From Morella rubra (lineage: Eukaryota; Streptophyta; Magnoliopsida; Fagales; Myricaceae): a DNA stretch of 64,000 nucleotides. The DNA lies in NCBI GenBank assembly GCA_003952965.2, contig CM025851.1, positions 30,776,664-30,840,663 on the forward strand. Reading direction: 5' to 3'. Shown piece by piece: positions 45,476 to 59,265 of the stretch; the first letter of the stretch is position 1, and each line of letters begins with the position of its first letter. The notes under the pieces are model-generated. The model did no database searches. It had not been told where the DNA came from and saw only the letters and a program-made list of their open reading frames with translations. Position numbers and translations under genes: made by a program.

Positions 45476-46228
45476 AATAAGTCGTACCGACTTTTTTTTT
45501 TTTTTTTTTTACAGAAAATTCTAGTACCCAAAAACTATACACTGTTGTTTATATGTATAGCATAGAATATAATAGTGAAAAAAAATAGTTTAAAAATAGG
45601 TCTAATCCTCCAAGTTCCAACACCACGACACCATAAAATCCAAATGAAACCTCCTGGAACACCGATAATTTTGATTTAAAAATCCAGAAAAATCCAGAAG
45701 GAAAACGACTTGAAAACAAAAGTGCAATCAATTTTTACTGATATGACACTCTTTTATTGACCCAGATTCCATTAATTTTTGTCCCATACAAATAAATCTC
45801 TCTTTTTTTCCCCTAAGCATTTATATCCCCCGGACTTCCAATTTTTTTGTTTTTTTCTTTTTTCTTCTGATCTTTCGACGATTATTCCTCAGTGGCATTT
45901 TGATTGGCAAAAAATAGTCAACCTTTGGCATCTCTTCGCATTTCGCAGCACAGTCAGCGTATATTCCTCTTTCCTCTGACGCCCCCCCGGAAATCTTAGG
46001 ACACCGTTATTTAACGGTCAAACAATCCCACCAAAATTTACTCCGACCTCACTCTCCCACACTCACAGTCTCACAGCGCCACACAAATCCCCCCCACTCT
46101 CTCTCCTCCGCCCCTTCTTCCATTTACTCATTACACTATACGCCCATCATATCCGTTTTCCTCCGGAAAAGTAAAAAAAAAAAAAGAAAAAGGCTGAAAG
46201 AGGAAATCTTTAAGTGGTAGCCACCGCT

Positions 46229-47797
46229 ATGGACGCAGGCGGCGCGAACCATAACCCCACCGCCGGCGATGGTCCCGTCGACGGGGGTGTTGGTGGTGCT
46301 GTGGGCGTCCAGATCCGACAGAGCCGGAGGCTTCCTGATTTCCTGCAGAGCGTGAATCTGAAGTACGTGAAATTAGGATATCACTACCTCATCACCAATC
46401 TGTTAACCCTGTGCTTCGTGCCGCTAATCATCGTAACCCTGATCGAGGCTTCCCAGATGAACCTCGATGATATTCGCCAGCTTTGGCTTCACCTCCAGTA
46501 CAATCTCGTCAGCGTTATAATCTGCTCTGCTTTTCTGGTCTTCGGTTTGACCGTTTACATCATGACCCGGCCCCGACCCGTTTATCTCGTTGATTACGCG
46601 TGTTACCGCGCGCCCGATCAGCTCAAGGCCCCGGCTACTTCCTTCATGGAGCACTCGCGGTTGAACGGCCACTTCGACGACTCCTCGTTGGAGTTCCAGC
46701 GCAAGATTCTGGAGCGGTCGGGGCTCGGCGACGAGACCTATGTCCCTGAGGGGATGCACCACATTCCGCCGAGGCTGTCGATGGCCGCGGCCAGAGAGGA
46801 GTCGGAGCAGGTCATGTTTGGTGCCCTGGATATCCTATTCGCGAACACGAATGTCAAGCCTAAGGATATAGGTATTCTTGTTGTGAATTGTAGTTTGTTT
46901 AATCCGACACCTTCGCTTTCCGCCATGATTGTTAATAGGTATAAACTCAGGGGTAATATAAGGAGTTTTAATTTGGGCGGCATGGGTTGTAGTGCTGGGG
47001 TTATCTCGGTTGATCTTGCTAAGGAGTTGTTGCAAGTTCATAGAAACACATACGCTGTTGTTGTGAGCACTGAGAATATTACACAGAATTGGTACTTTGG
47101 AAATAGGAAGTCTATGTTGATCCCCAATTGCTTGTTTCGAGTTGGGGGCGCCGCAGTTTTGCTTTCGAATAAGTCTGTGGATAGGAGGCGAGCAAAGTAT
47201 AAGCTTGTTCACGTTGTGAGGACTCATCGTGGGGCGGATGATAAGGCTTTTCGATGTGTTTACCAGGAACAGGATGATAATGGGACCACTGGGGTTTCCT
47301 TATCGAAAGATTTGATGGCAATTGCTGGCGGGGCTCTTAAAATAAACATCACCACATTGGGTCCTCTTGTGCTTCCCATTAGCGAGCAGCTTCTATTCTT
47401 TGCAACTCTGCTGGTTAAGAAGTTTCTAAATAAGACTGGCAAGCCCTATATTCCTGATTTTAAGCTTGCATTTGATCATTTTTGCATTCATGCTGGAGGA
47501 AGGGCTGTGATTGATGAGCTGGAGAAGAATCTTCAGTTGTTGCCAATACATGTGGAGGCTTCTAGGATGACTCTTCACCGGTTCGGGAATACTTCTTCGA
47601 GCTCCATTTGGTATGAATTATCTTATATAGAGGCCAAAGGAAGGATGCGCAAGGGCAACCGTGTCTGGCAGATTGCATTTGGAAGTGGTTTCAAATGTAA
47701 CAGTGCGGTTTGGCAGGCACTTCGGAATGTGAAGCCTTCTCGTAATGGACCCTGGGAAGACTGCATTAACAAGTACCCTGTGAAGATAATTACCTAG
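46229..47797 (+). CDS. 3-ketoacyl-CoA synthase, KCS4/KCS9-like
   Basis: Condensing enzyme of very-long-chain fatty acid elongation in the ER, joining malonyl-CoA to a long-chain acyl-CoA for wax, suberin or sphingolipid chains. It is intronless, with 522 residues. ATG at 46,229 is chosen because the frame upstream has only a GTG and then a stop at 46,211. Two membrane segments lie near residues 50-75 and 90-115, followed by [14 protein letters not shown]. The catalytic triad is Cys254 (GGMGCSAG), His421 (CIHAGG) and Asn454 (RFGNTSSSS); the 167 and 33 residue spacings match FAE1-type enzymes. [10 protein letters not shown] and the KYPVKI tail resemble the KCS4/KCS9 group rather than KCS11. The Gly-rich N-terminus (first 30 residues) is the least conserved part. 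The gene converges on the ERD6-like transporter. Confidence 0.97.
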   Translation: MDAGGANHNPTAGDGPVDGGVGGAVGVQIRQSRRLPDFLQSVNLKYVKLGYHYLITNLLTLCFVPLIIVTLIEASQMNLDDIRQLWLHLQYNLVSVIICSAFLVFGLTVYIMTRPRPVYLVDYACYRAPDQLKAPATSFMEHSRLNGHFDDSSLEFQRKILERSGLGDETYVPEGMHHIPPRLSMAAAREESEQVMFGALDILFANTNVKPKDIGILVVNCSLFNPTPSLSAMIVNRYKLRGNIRSFNLGGMGCSAGVISVDLAKELLQVHRNTYAVVVSTENITQNWYFGNRKSMLIPNCLFRVGGAAVLLSNKSVDRRRAKYKLVHVVRTHRGADDKAFRCVYQEQDDNGTTGVSLSKDLMAIAGGALKINITTLGPLVLPISEQLLFFATLLVKKFLNKTGKPYIPDFKLAFDHFCIHAGGRAVIDELEKNLQLLPIHVEASRMTLHRFGNTSSSSIWYELSYIEAKGRMRKGNRVWQIAFGSGFKCNSAVWQALRNVKPSRNGPWEDCINKYPVKIIT

Positions 47798-50700
47798 CTG
47801 TGTGTAACATTTTGCTTAGACTCTCCATTCAGGGTACTATCACAGTAGCCTAATCTCTCATAGTTCGGCTTTGTCAGTTTCTGATATTGTAGTTTGTTGG
47901 GTTTTTTCTCTCTGCTACTGCATCTCAAATTGTGGTTCTTTTTACTTCACAATTTCTTGTATTTGCTTAGTCATGTTTCCAAGTACTGTGATTTGAGGAA
48001 ATTGATTTTGTATTTTAATAATGAACTGAAGTTTCTCCTTGCATAATCCTATGCTTTTGTTAATGATAACGAATGCATTTATTTATGAAATTTCTGTTTA
48101 CCTTACATTAGCAGTCTCATGTTCCATAATTTTAATAGCTATGAGCATTAAATAAAATTTGAAGAGAAATCGGGTAGGATTAGAATTTTAGATTGCCTTT
48201 TTGATTTTGTTTGCCTTGCAAACTTTGTCCCTGTGATATCCATGGCTGGCCATTGTGAAAAAGATAGCTAGGGGACTGGGCATATGCACAACTACTGTTG
48301 TTATGCATACGCGTTTGACCGTTTTTCCCCATTTCATGAACTCACACCTTTCTGTTGTTCTAATTGAAACCTCTTACTGGAAGGTAAACATAATTCCTGT
48401 GTATTGAACAAAGTTTTAATGCTGAAGACCACAGATATTTTCAGAATAGAGGTTATGGAGAAGGCTTTCCTTGGAGAGTTATGTGCATCTTGCATGATTG
48501 CAATATGTAAATATTCATTACTTTGCCGATCTTCTCGATATACATATTTAGGTATGATTTTGTATTAACATGATTGCAGATGCTCTTAGTTTTCCGATTA
48601 TATGTCATAAAGTTTCAACTAAAAAAATTGAAACTATAAGTTACTTCTTTGTAGCACCTGATTTTGATCAGCAGTGGCATGTTTTTCCATCCCCACGCTG
48701 ATATCACATTGTTTGTTAGGTGAAGCTTCCTCTTCTGCTGGGTTGAAATTGGGATGAGATTCTCCCACTATGCACTCTGAAGTAGCTAGGAGGAGTAAAG
48801 CAGTACAAGCAACCTTCTCAATCTCAGAACTTTTTTCTACATCCCACGGATGAGGGTCGGTAGTCTCCCAGAGTGACTGGCAGAGCTACCAAAAATTTGC
48901 CAGCTCTTTCCACTGCCTCCATTATTTTGTGGCTAATCTATCTTTAGGGATGCTCTATCCTGTTAATACTGACGGATATTGGGCAGATATCCAATATGCA
49001 TTTGAGGCAGAAGCTAAACCATTAGCCAAAAAGATAATAGAATCGGCACTTTTGATAGCTTCTCCGAGTAGAAAGATACAAAATGGAACTCCAAAAATGC
49101 TGCTGTTTTCCGTCTCAATGAGGGAGATGCGAGCCTTGTGCGCTTACTCATGACATTTGCTGCATTAATCTCCATTGACTGTTGCTTGCATAGCTGGCTG
49201 GTTTGGAAGGTTTGGTAAAAAATACACTCAGGCTGGTATGAAACTTTGATAATCAGCTGCATTTATCTTTTTCCAAGATGGGTTACCAGGAAGAGAAACT
49301 TCCCTTGGGGATCTTTCGCGTCGTTAAGAGGTCAAACTTCTGTTCCCTCTTAACAAAGCCCTCATGAGTGCCTTATACCCTATAGTTATCTTTGATGAAA
49401 AGTATATGCCTTATGTTCACACTGTAATTAGGTGTTTGCCAACTGCTTGTTCTAAGTCCCAGTTCCCTAACAAAATTAACTCTTTCATGGTTTTAGGCTA
49501 ATAGCATATATAAGCCTAAAAAAAAAAAACCCTCGGTACTCTAGTTGTTGACCCAATCCTATATGTCCAACCTAACCGTACAACCTAGCAGTACAAGTTC
49601 CTAGAATTTGGTAGCTGGACTGCCTTGTTTCATCCACATTTTACAAGTATCAATTCTACAAGTTCCTATGCCTTTTTCTTTTTTTTTTTTCCCTTTCGAT
49701 AACTAAGTATTAGGTCGATCCACATGCATTTTGACTAATTTCAGAGCCTATGCAATTCTTCCGACTTACACAAATTGAATAATTATCAGACATAATTCTA
49801 GGTCCCAAAGGGTTGGCAGCACTTTGAGACCTTGAAGAGAGGGCCCAAGCTTTAAACAATTGAGTCAATCCTTGATACTGTTATGTCCAAAACATTACTT
49901 GTCTTCAAAGGTTATATTATCAATTTTGAGAAATAACTGCTCTTTATTTGGAGGCCGGTGGTGTTTTTTATTTTTTTTTATAAGTAAATGTGCTTGCATT
50001 CCAAAAGTTACCAGGTTGTAAAAGATGCTGGCAGAATCTCAAAAATAGATTGAGAAAACAACAATTGTTCCATGTTAGGCAGAGAGGGCGGTGGTGTTAC
50101 TTTGAAACAAGAATGTCGTAAAATGCACATCTTTGTCTGATGGAGTAACTGGAATTTTTGCAAACGAACATCACTTTAATTTTTATTTTTGATGGAGACA
50201 CATCCTGTAAATAACATGTGGAAAGAAAAAGTTCATGGAACTTGCATAAATTGATTCGTTCACGCAAAGAAGCCAATTTCTCTTTCTCCCTCCATGTCAG
50301 AGTTCACCAGATCTCATATGCCATCCGTTTGCACGAACCAGACAACATTTGCCGTCTAGGATTTAATGTTTAAATTTTTATTTACATATTACTCTTAATT
50401 TTTAAAAATTTTCTCAAATTTTTAGTAATTTTGTCTTGGGAGTAGTATTTCTGTGGATCTGTATAACTTTGTGTCTGGTTTAACAGACAAATTGGACAAT
50501 TTATTTATTTATTTTTGCAACTTTACGGATGTAATTCAGATAAATTGAAACTTGCATAAGACATTTTAATTTTACTTCATAATATAAGGGCGCACTATGA
50601 TGTTTCCTCAAATGTTAACTGCTAAGTTTTCCAAATGTTTTGTTTTGTACTAGCTATGACATGTTTTTCAAATTTGCCCCTTGAAATTTCTGCGCCATCA

Positions 50701-51202
50701 ATGTACAGTTTCATTTTTACAATGAATAAAGCTTTTAATCGGGTTGCAACAAGTGCACTGCACATCACTTTGAGCTTTAAGAATGGGGTCATAGTTCATC
50801 TTGCTTATAGTTGTAACACTAATTAGTGGGGTCAGTCATAGATCATCTTAGAATTGTTTAGCAATGTATTTATCATGTATATGAAGTTTACCTTTGCTTA
50901 CCCAATAAAAAAAAGAATGAAAGTGGATGACAAAATTGATCTCAATGAATTAAACAATTGAATGAGGCAACTGTTGAACATAGAATACAAACTATATGTA
51001 GGAAATTATGGAGGAAAGTAGCAGGTCATCAGCAATACAAGCCAAAGAAAAGTTTCTAGCTGAAAAAGCTGTCCTTATGCAAGAAGAATAGATGTACATG
51101 TTTGCATCTCACAGTATCTGAGCGATCATTGCAAAATTTCCGAATCGCAGTATTGCTGCTTCTAACAAAGAGAAAGAAGAACAAGAGATAAAAAGTAAAA
51201 TT
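47798..51202. other. Intergenic region between convergent KCS and ERD6-like genes
   Basis: Contains the KCS 3' UTR (probable poly(A) signal AATAAT near 48,017) and, near 51,180, the start of the transporter 3' UTR. In between are short open frames without known domains (48,929-49,153 plus, 50,635-50,826 plus). An A- and T-rich insert with ATAAGTAAATGTGC near 49,980 may be a retroelement scrap. No further gene can be supported. Confidence 0.4.
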
Positions 51203-54200
51203 TTATCTGAAGGACGACTGGATTTCTTCGAGAGTTCTCCCTTTTGTTTCAGGGACCCAAATGACAACAAATGCCACGGTGAAAGCGCATAATAACATAT
51301 AAATGGAGAAGGTTCCTGTCGAGAGCAGAATAGCCTGAATTAGTTCAACACCATTAAGACCAATAGAAGGAAAAGGAACAACAGGATCTAAGGAAACAGA
51401 AGTTCCATCTTTTGGTCAATTTTGATGATTGTTATACAGCATTTTGTTCCCTACTGTAACTGCAAGGTGTTATGCAGTCATTTAAGCTATTTAGTTGATG
51501 GGGGAGTGAAGAAAAAGTAGAGACAGAGAGGGAGGGGGGGGGCTAGGGGGAGGCAAACCTGCACTGCTCCAATCCAAGAGCAAGTTTGCAGTCATTGTAA
51601 CCACCCAGGCAACGAACCAGTTGGCAAGTGTAGCTACACTACCGGCAAGGCCCTTAATATTGATTGGAAGAATCTGCATCAGAAAATTTAGATTTATAAT
51701 GAGCCACAAGATTAACTGCAGCAAGTTAACAGACCAATTTTTCTTTTGACGAAATGCAGGTCAGACAGTAGTAAAGTCGATGCTTCCAGCAGGTTCAACA
51801 AGAGCAAGCAAATCTCATGAGAGAATCTAAAGCAATGGAATGATGGTACCTCTGACATTATAAGCCATGGAATTCCCCCCATGCCCAGAGAGAATGAAAT
51901 TACCATCGCCTGAGAGAAAGAATCAGTTATACCAACAAAATAAATGATAACATTGACATTCTCAATATAAAGGCATGAAACATAGACATACCACAACTCC
52001 AACCACAGCAATGATGCTCATTACACTATAAAAAGTTGACTCGTCTGATAGGAAACCCTGGGATCATATGGGAAAAGTTAAACAGCACTCAGAAGAAGTA
52101 CAAACTTTTGCACGCATATCACAATTCTTATGTAAATTGTGAGTTCACAAAACCTACTGAATTCTTACCCTTAGAAAGAATGATCCTGCAACAAGTAGGA
52201 GGCTAAGGGTCATTCCAGCGGAAGAAATCTGCAAAACAAATGAAATCATAAAAAAACCAGCCATTTCTCCTCCAGGTTGATAATTACCTGTGAAGTGCTC
52301 AAACTCACAATAAGAAGAAGTCGACGGCCTGCTCTGTCCACCAACCATGTACTCACTCCAGTAGCAATGACCTGGATGGCATTTATGGTATGGCTTGAGA
52401 ACATTGGACATTAGAAGAAAAAGAAAATTAATATCATTTATGTAGGTATACTGGACTCTATCTTTGAGCTGTACCTGAACAGCACCAACTCCAACTGTAG
52501 CCAAATTGCTTGAAGTAACCCCTACACAGAATCATAGCAACTAATAAACGAATTGAGCCTTGAGCTGATAATAATTAATTTCCCAGCTAAATAGTGTGCA
52601 AAGATCAGTTTTATGAAATTGGAGAAGTAACCTTTCTTCAGGTAAAACCAAAATCACAGCCAACGTGTGGACATTTACTAGCTGTGGACTAGTTCACGAT
52701 GAGCAACTAAGGGTGTTCAATCATAGGTGATGGAAACAGTACAAGGATACTAAAAGGCCAGTTTTACTTGTGAAAAAGGATTTGATATGGAAAAAGTTGC
52801 TTGATGCAACTAGCAGTTCCTTGAGGTACTGTATTAAACTTCTGAAGATGCAACTATCCAATAATTTTTGGGGAAGAGAGATAGAGATAGAGAATATTGG
52901 TCGAGTAAAGACAATAAAACAAACAGTGGATCCAAGATTAACGTGGCCCTGGCGTACCACCTTTATCAAATGCATCAATGTAAGATGGGACCTGAGTTCA
53001 TGCTTACCAGCAGCTTCAAAGATAGTACTTGAATAGAATAGGACGCCATTAATTCCACTAAGCTGTTGCAGAGCAAGTAATCCAATTCCAATCTGAAGGA
53101 CACCAATTAGCCAAAAAGATCTAGGTTGAGGCCACAACAAAGACCAATGGAAAATCGAACCTTAGATGAAAGCAATGAATACCATCAGAGGAAGCCAATA
53201 TCTTCTTTGTTTGAGTTGTGCAAACCGGATCGTTGTCCTCCTGCTTGTTGATGCCACAGATCTCTGCAAAATGCATATTTGACTATGATTAAAAGAGGTG
53301 ATTTCCATGAGACATGGAATATCAATTATATACTTTTGAGTTATGGATGGAAATTGTGTACGAGAAAGGGGGGGGGGATGACTTTGGTGACATAGAATAA
53401 GGCAAAACCGTTACACAGTTCAACTTAAGGACAAGTGGCTATTACCTTGATTTCATTTACTTCAATTGAAATATCAGCATCAAAACCCCGGAGAACTTGC
53501 AAAGAAGCTTCAAATTCTTCTGTCATGCCCATTTTAGCCTGGATTCAGAAAACGAAAAGCACATGAAGATAAAATACCAATACCTCCCTCTAATCAAGAG
53601 AACCAACTATGCAAACTTACTAGCCATCTAGGAGACTCTGGAACAAAAAACAGACCAGGTATTAATATTGTACATGGCAGTATTCCTGCAAAAGAAAAGG
53701 TCATAATGTTTAATTATTCCAAAGATACTTTTTCAGGTACATGACACCTTCTGTTCAATTATACTTGTATTACTCCTTTGGAACGAAAAGAATTAACTTC
53801 TACGTTACAAATTGCTCTGAATAGATTAAAAGAAGTTAAGAGTGTCAGTAGCTCATAGACCATTAGAAAACCCAATGACCACCCAGAAATTTCAACTATG
53901 CATGTCAATGGGCCTCAACTTTCTGGAAATTTTTGGGTGGTTTTAGATTATCTGAGTCCATTTTCTTCTACACAGGGCTTCGCCACTTTTCTTTACAACC
54001 TCCAAATTTTTTACAAAAATGACATTCTCATAGAATAACTAGCTACCAAGAAGACAACCAGATTATTGCCCTACTCAAAAAGATGAACCCTAAAAAATAA
54101 AAATAATGAACAACTCTTCATCGAGATTGAAAACCTGGTCCATAACCCAAAAGTTACAGAATAACTAGAAATTTAGCTGTGTTAAGTTGGAAATATGTTC

Positions 54201-55981
54201 TCATTTTAATTCTTAACCGAAATTGAGCCAAACAAGTTTAACCACTCCACTTGTATGACACAAAAAACCAGAGTCAAGAGTCCCTTTCTCTAAGTAACCC
54301 TCAGAACAACTTTACTTTTTTCTTGCAAGCAAACTAACAATACAAGACTTAAAATGTTCTTTACCAAAAGTAAAAGAATTCTTAAGAAAAGTGAGCTTTT
54401 TAATATGAAAAGCTAGTTGAATACCTACTGAGCATATCAATTAACACTGTTCACCTATGATTAGGTAGACATGAGATATAGCAGAATCGTCATTGGAAAC
54501 AAATGCATACAACAAAGATGCGTTATATCCATATCAGGAAAAAGATTATAGAGAATAAGAGGATTTCATGACCACCAGAGTGAATCGTTAACATGATTAC
54601 CCAAAACTGCTAGTATTCTCCATTCAACAAAAAGTCCCAGCAGATAAGCCAGCAATATTCCAATGGTGACTGATAGCTACATAGACACAAAAGACAAAGG
54701 ATATTAAGAAAGAAAAACTGAATTGGCCAGTGATTGAAGTCTCATATGTATGATTAACACCACCTCATGTAACAATAAAGCAGCAAACACAGCTAACCTG
54801 GTTCACTGAACCCAGAGCCCCTCTCAAGTTTTGAGGTGCTATCTCAGCTATATATACAGGGACCTACAGATAATCAGCAACGTTAACACTCCCATGAATC
54901 ATCTCTGGCACACTATACCTTTCTAGAAGAACGAAAGTGAAGATAACCATTACCGTGTAAGATATTATTCCTACACCAAACCCTTCCAGCAGCCTTCCCA
55001 TGTAGAGAAATGAAGCATCCTACACACAACAGTGAACCTTTACTGTAAGATAACATGCTTTGGCCAGCACTTTCCATACGCCTAGAGAGTTAATACTATA
55101 ATTTTAATAATCATTAGAACTTACTCTAGCAAACGATATGGCAAGCCATCCGATAATATTAGGAATAGCGGCGATCATTAAAGACTGCAATTTATAGACA
55201 GTGAATAATAGTCGGTCATCAAAAACCAAAAGGGTCAATTAATTACAGCTATGTGTAATAAACAATAAGAGAAGCAATAGATGAACCATCCTACCCCTTT
55301 TCTTCCAATATATTCGGCAATCTGACCGCTTGCTACTGCCCCAACCATTGCACCCACATTGGATAGAGAGCCGAATAAAGAATACTGGCCCGATAATATG
55401 GTTAGAAACTCATACAAAAACAAAACCCGAATGAGGTCAGGGCAGCAGAGATTCATACCTCTGAAGTAGTAAGTGACAGATCCTCAGTGATTGCGGATTG
55501 GGTAGGAGACGAATACCCCGACTGCAACAAAGTACAGAACCAATTAGTGGAAAACAAGTTTTCAGTTTCGTTGCGAAGAAAGCTTTAATACAAAAGAAAG
55601 AAAACTAATTTGAAGCTTTTTTTGTTTTTTTTCTAGTCCATTCCTAACGGAAACATCTGACTCCAGAAATTTATAAAAGGCTTATTTTTGTGGCGAAAGA
55701 ACATAAAAGAATAGGAAACGACATGGATTTCTGGAAATGTACCCGAGAATGAGAATGACAGAGGAAGATTGATAGCAAAAGTTGCTTACAGTGAAACCGA
55801 ACTGGATAGGGCCCAAAGCAACGATCAAGACGCAGGCGACGACAGAGATGGAGCTGTCGCGAATGGCCTGGGAGGAGCCCATCATGCTGGACTGCCTGGA
55901 ACCCATACGGTACCAGCTACCGGTGTGCAGGAACGGCTTCCTGAGATCCTTGGCATCCTCGCTCTCATCCCTGAAACTCAT
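51203..55981 (-). CDS. Sugar transporter ERD6-like 6 (monosaccharide transporter), 18 exons
   Basis: Major facilitator sugar porter, expected in the tonoplast as a proton-coupled glucose exporter. Eighteen exons on the minus strand run from 55,981-55,790 (first) through 55,521-55,459, 55,384-55,295, 55,184-55,125, 55,019-54,954, 54,863-54,798, 54,676-54,601, 53,685-53,621, 53,538-53,446, 53,263-53,183, 53,092-53,008, 52,521-52,475, 52,371-52,309, 52,228-52,169, 52,057-51,992, 51,909-51,850 and 51,673-51,559 to 51,315-51,203. All junctions are GT-AG and in frame, giving 486 residues. Motifs are GRKG (112-115), PESPRWL (220-226), QQLSGING (293-300), DRAGRR (340-345) and PETKGRT (471-477). The N-terminus ([14 protein letters not shown]) and the exon count match Arabidopsis ERD6-like 6 as I recall it. 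No defect seen. Confidence 0.96.
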
Positions 55982-56291
55982 CTCTCCGCTCCTCTCTCAG
56001 AAACTCAGAAGCACGCCCCCAACCACACCCTCCCGCGATTGGGAAGCCTGGCTTTTAAGTATATTGGATGAAATGCCCAAGAGAGCAAAGATCACGGGAA
56101 GACAACTAAAATGACTACAATTGGAGATGAAAGGCAGGTTACCAACTTGAACCTCTCAGCCTTAGTCTGAAATCTCATTGATATATCTCATTATTTACCA
56201 AAATCTCCCTTTGACAGTCAGTGTAGAGAATGATAAGGTCCCATGTGGCGATGTGGGGCCTGAGTTCCTTGGGGACGAATGAGGAAATTAG

Positions 56292-56326
56292 GAGAGAGAG
56301 AGAGAGAGAGAGAGAGTGTGTGTGTT
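56292..56326. repeat. GA then TG microsatellite upstream of the transporter
   Basis: About 25 bp of GA followed by about 10 bp of TG, some 310 bp beyond the transporter start codon. It may lie in its promoter. Confidence 0.95.
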
Positions 56327-56942
56327 TAACACTAGAGAAATGTAAGCTGAACGTTGCGTCCCATTATCTGCTAATTGTCATTATTTGACTGCGTGTGCTG
56401 GATGCGTAGAAAAAAAAAAAACAAAAACAAAAGACTGTGTGCGCTGGGCTGGCATGCTAGTTGTGTGACCGCGACGAAACTGTTAGTTGTGTGACCAACT
56501 GGCCTTTCCGGCGTCACGCTGACACTCAACGTCCACGACAGACAGTAAGTCCGACTTTAACTTCTGGCACGTTTTAAAACAAAACAGTTGTATAATCCTC
56601 CTGCCCAATCAGCTCGCAGACAACGACAGAGAAAACAAATAAAAAAATTGAAAAATTTGACAATTTCATTTAAATATCAAATATAATTGGTAAAAAATTA
56701 AATAGATAGATAATTTGAATAAATTTTTTATATTTATTTGAAATAAAAAGTGATGATTTGAAAGAGAGAAAATTTTGAAGAATTATTTTATTGAAGTAGA
56801 AATTTTAGAAGCCTAACATTTTGACTCCCAAACACCACCTAATATCATGGAAATCTTATTTTTAGCCCTTGATTTTTTTATTAAATGTTAATTACAAATT
56901 TAAATTATAAAAATTGTCATATTTAATTTTTACTATCAAAAT

Positions 56943-57527
56943 CAGTGGCGGAACTAGAACTCAAGCTAAGGGGGCAAACTCCTAAAGTGAAATAACAAAT
57001 TTTTTTTCCCTATGTAATACAAAAAGTGTATTAAGAGTTAAAAATTTTTCCTACTTTAAGAATATTAAACAACTCCACACTAGCTGAGTTTTTTTTATCA
57101 AAAACTTATTCATTACCTAAACAAAACAAAACGAAAATTTATCAACCAATTCACTAATCAAAATTAAGAACAATAACCTTCAACAAATCACAATTGACTA
57201 TGTATGAATAAACAATCCCAAAATCCAATTCAACATAGACTTGATTGAGCAAAAATTTGTAGCTTAAGTTCACAAAGTATATTTTTGGCTTTGAATAATA
57301 AGGCAGCTACTTTGGAATGTCATTGCTATAAACTTTGGGTAGGAGCCTGTAAAAGTATTTTCGATATTAGGAAAAATATTTGCTCTCGAGTTTTAAGGTC
57401 TGTTCTACAGCAGTTATTTAGCTGTCAAGTGTCAAGAGGAAAATTATTTTCATTTAGGTTATAAAAAAAATTGACATAACTAAGGGGGCCAGCCGTCCTA
57501 GCTTGCCAACCCCTACGTCCACCACTG
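56943..57527. mobile_element. hAT-type MITE, 585 bp, perfect 8-bp TSD
   Basis: Ends are CAGTGGCGGAACTAG and the complementary CCTACGTCCACCACTG. The flanks are a perfect 8-bp direct repeat ATCAAAAT (56,935-56,942 and 57,528-57,535). An 8-bp duplication with CAGTGGCGGA-type ends is typical of hAT. The interior is AT-rich and has no transposase. Confidence 0.9.
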
Positions 57528-57535
57528 ATCAAAAT

Positions 57536-59265
57536 TCATCTTGTCATAATCTCTAACCATTAATTTTGTGTCACATGTTTCTTTTCTGCATATTTCAACA
57601 TGCAAACAAACGTCTAAGCTTAATAGTTTTAGAGTTAAATGTGACGATTTTTCTTAATTCAAATTTATAATTGACATTTAGTTAAAAATTAAAAGTGAAA
57701 ACTCTCCTTAAATTAATTATCTTTTAAATATTATTTTAAGTTCTGTTTGAACTTTCAACCTACTCGACAGGGAGGACCAAATCATTCATATGACAAAACA
57801 CAAATCTGCGAAATCTTGTAAAATCTAATTTAATATCCTTCTGTTCTGTCTGGTCGTGCTAGATGTATATGTCTAATTATAGGGTCTTTTGCACTATTGT
57901 ATTTATTGATTATCGTGACTTTGGTATTGTCCGAGTTAGCCTATGACTTAACTTGTTTCTAGACATTACGACGAGCTTCTTTCGAATCTATCGAGCTTAT
58001 AATCTAGTAAAGAGTTTCAATCTATAATCTCGCTCCACTTTTTTTGCCCTTTCTTGTTACTTATTTGTTGTGTATAAACATCACCAAACTTTACTTGTGG
58101 TTTGTAAGGCCAAAACGTATTTGCTGTCCGAGATGCTGACGGATGGAGAAAGGGCGGTCCCAATGCCACGTGTGTACAAGTTCATGAAAACTAGGACCCT
58201 AGTACCAAGAGCCCACGACGTCCTATTTATACCAAATAGCTAAAAGAAAAAAAAAAAAATATATATATATATATATACAGAGGAGAGACTATAACTGTTT
58301 CTCTCGTCACTATTGAGTCGAGACTTATCGATAAATCTAAATTTAAATATTAGTTGGATAGTTTTAAGTTTTTTTAATTTTAAAAATTAATTTAAAATAT
58401 GAAATTTTTCTCTTATATTTATAAACTGACGATCAATCTATTTCACAATTGAAATAATATTAACCCAACTAATAAGAAAGCTTCTTGTATAAGCTAAATA
58501 ACTTATAAATTTTTTTTTTGGTAAGAATATTAGTTGTAACGTGCCACCACAATACACAAATTTCAATGGAAAAATAAAAAAAATAAAAACAAAAACATGC
58601 CACTGTCAGGGACAGCTTATAGTATTGCTGTAGTGCATCTCAATAAGGGATTGTTTCAATCATGGACCTTGGACAGTCGATTCTTTTCGTGTCCAAAAAC
58701 ATAAGTTCTTGTCTAGTCCTGCATGACCCACCTAAGGCCTACCTTTCACAGCTTTGAAGTATCAATTTATTTTATTGCTTGGTTGAATTTCTCAAACGCA
58801 ATGTCTTTTTTGGCATAATTTTCTAAAACTAATAATTCGCCAACTTGCATCTTTAAATAAATCATAACTGACATAATCGAGGCTGTATAAAAAGTATTAT
58901 TCAAAAAAAAAAAAAAACAAGACCACAAGTTTTAACTTGTGTTATTTTAACTATTTGCGTATATATACGCGTAACTGATTACATTGCAGTAAATATGTAA
59001 CGATTTAGAAGTGTGGGCTAGTGTAAGATTGTTCAAATTCATGGTGAACCAGTGGAGGCGGGCACGGTGTCCATTTTCACTGAGAGATGAAGATTCAAGC
59101 AGTGGTGATGGGCCCATTAATGTTGGCGATAAACAACTCTTGACACCACTAAATTATGGTTGAACTAGACTTTATAATAATCTAAGAAGCTTCAAGAGCA
59201 ATCTTAACTAGTTCTCTTGAAGTTAAAGCACATATATGACTACTCAATGATTTGAGTCTCCATTA
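57536..59265. other. No recognised gene
   Basis: AT-rich sequence with an AT-dinucleotide tract near 58,258-58,277. I see no coding region, RNA gene or clear element. Confidence 0.45.

Noticed and set aside
46214-46229. Five extra residues at the KCS N-terminus
   Set aside because: The codon at 46,214 is GTG; the first in-frame ATG is at 46,229.
46424-47442. Minus-strand open frames inside the KCS gene
   Set aside because: Antisense shadows of a GC-richer coding region with a complete, well-known protein on the plus strand.
55769-56114. Plus-strand frames of 100-110 codons over the first transporter exon
   Set aside because: Antisense shadows; the minus strand carries the conserved ERD6-like N-terminus.
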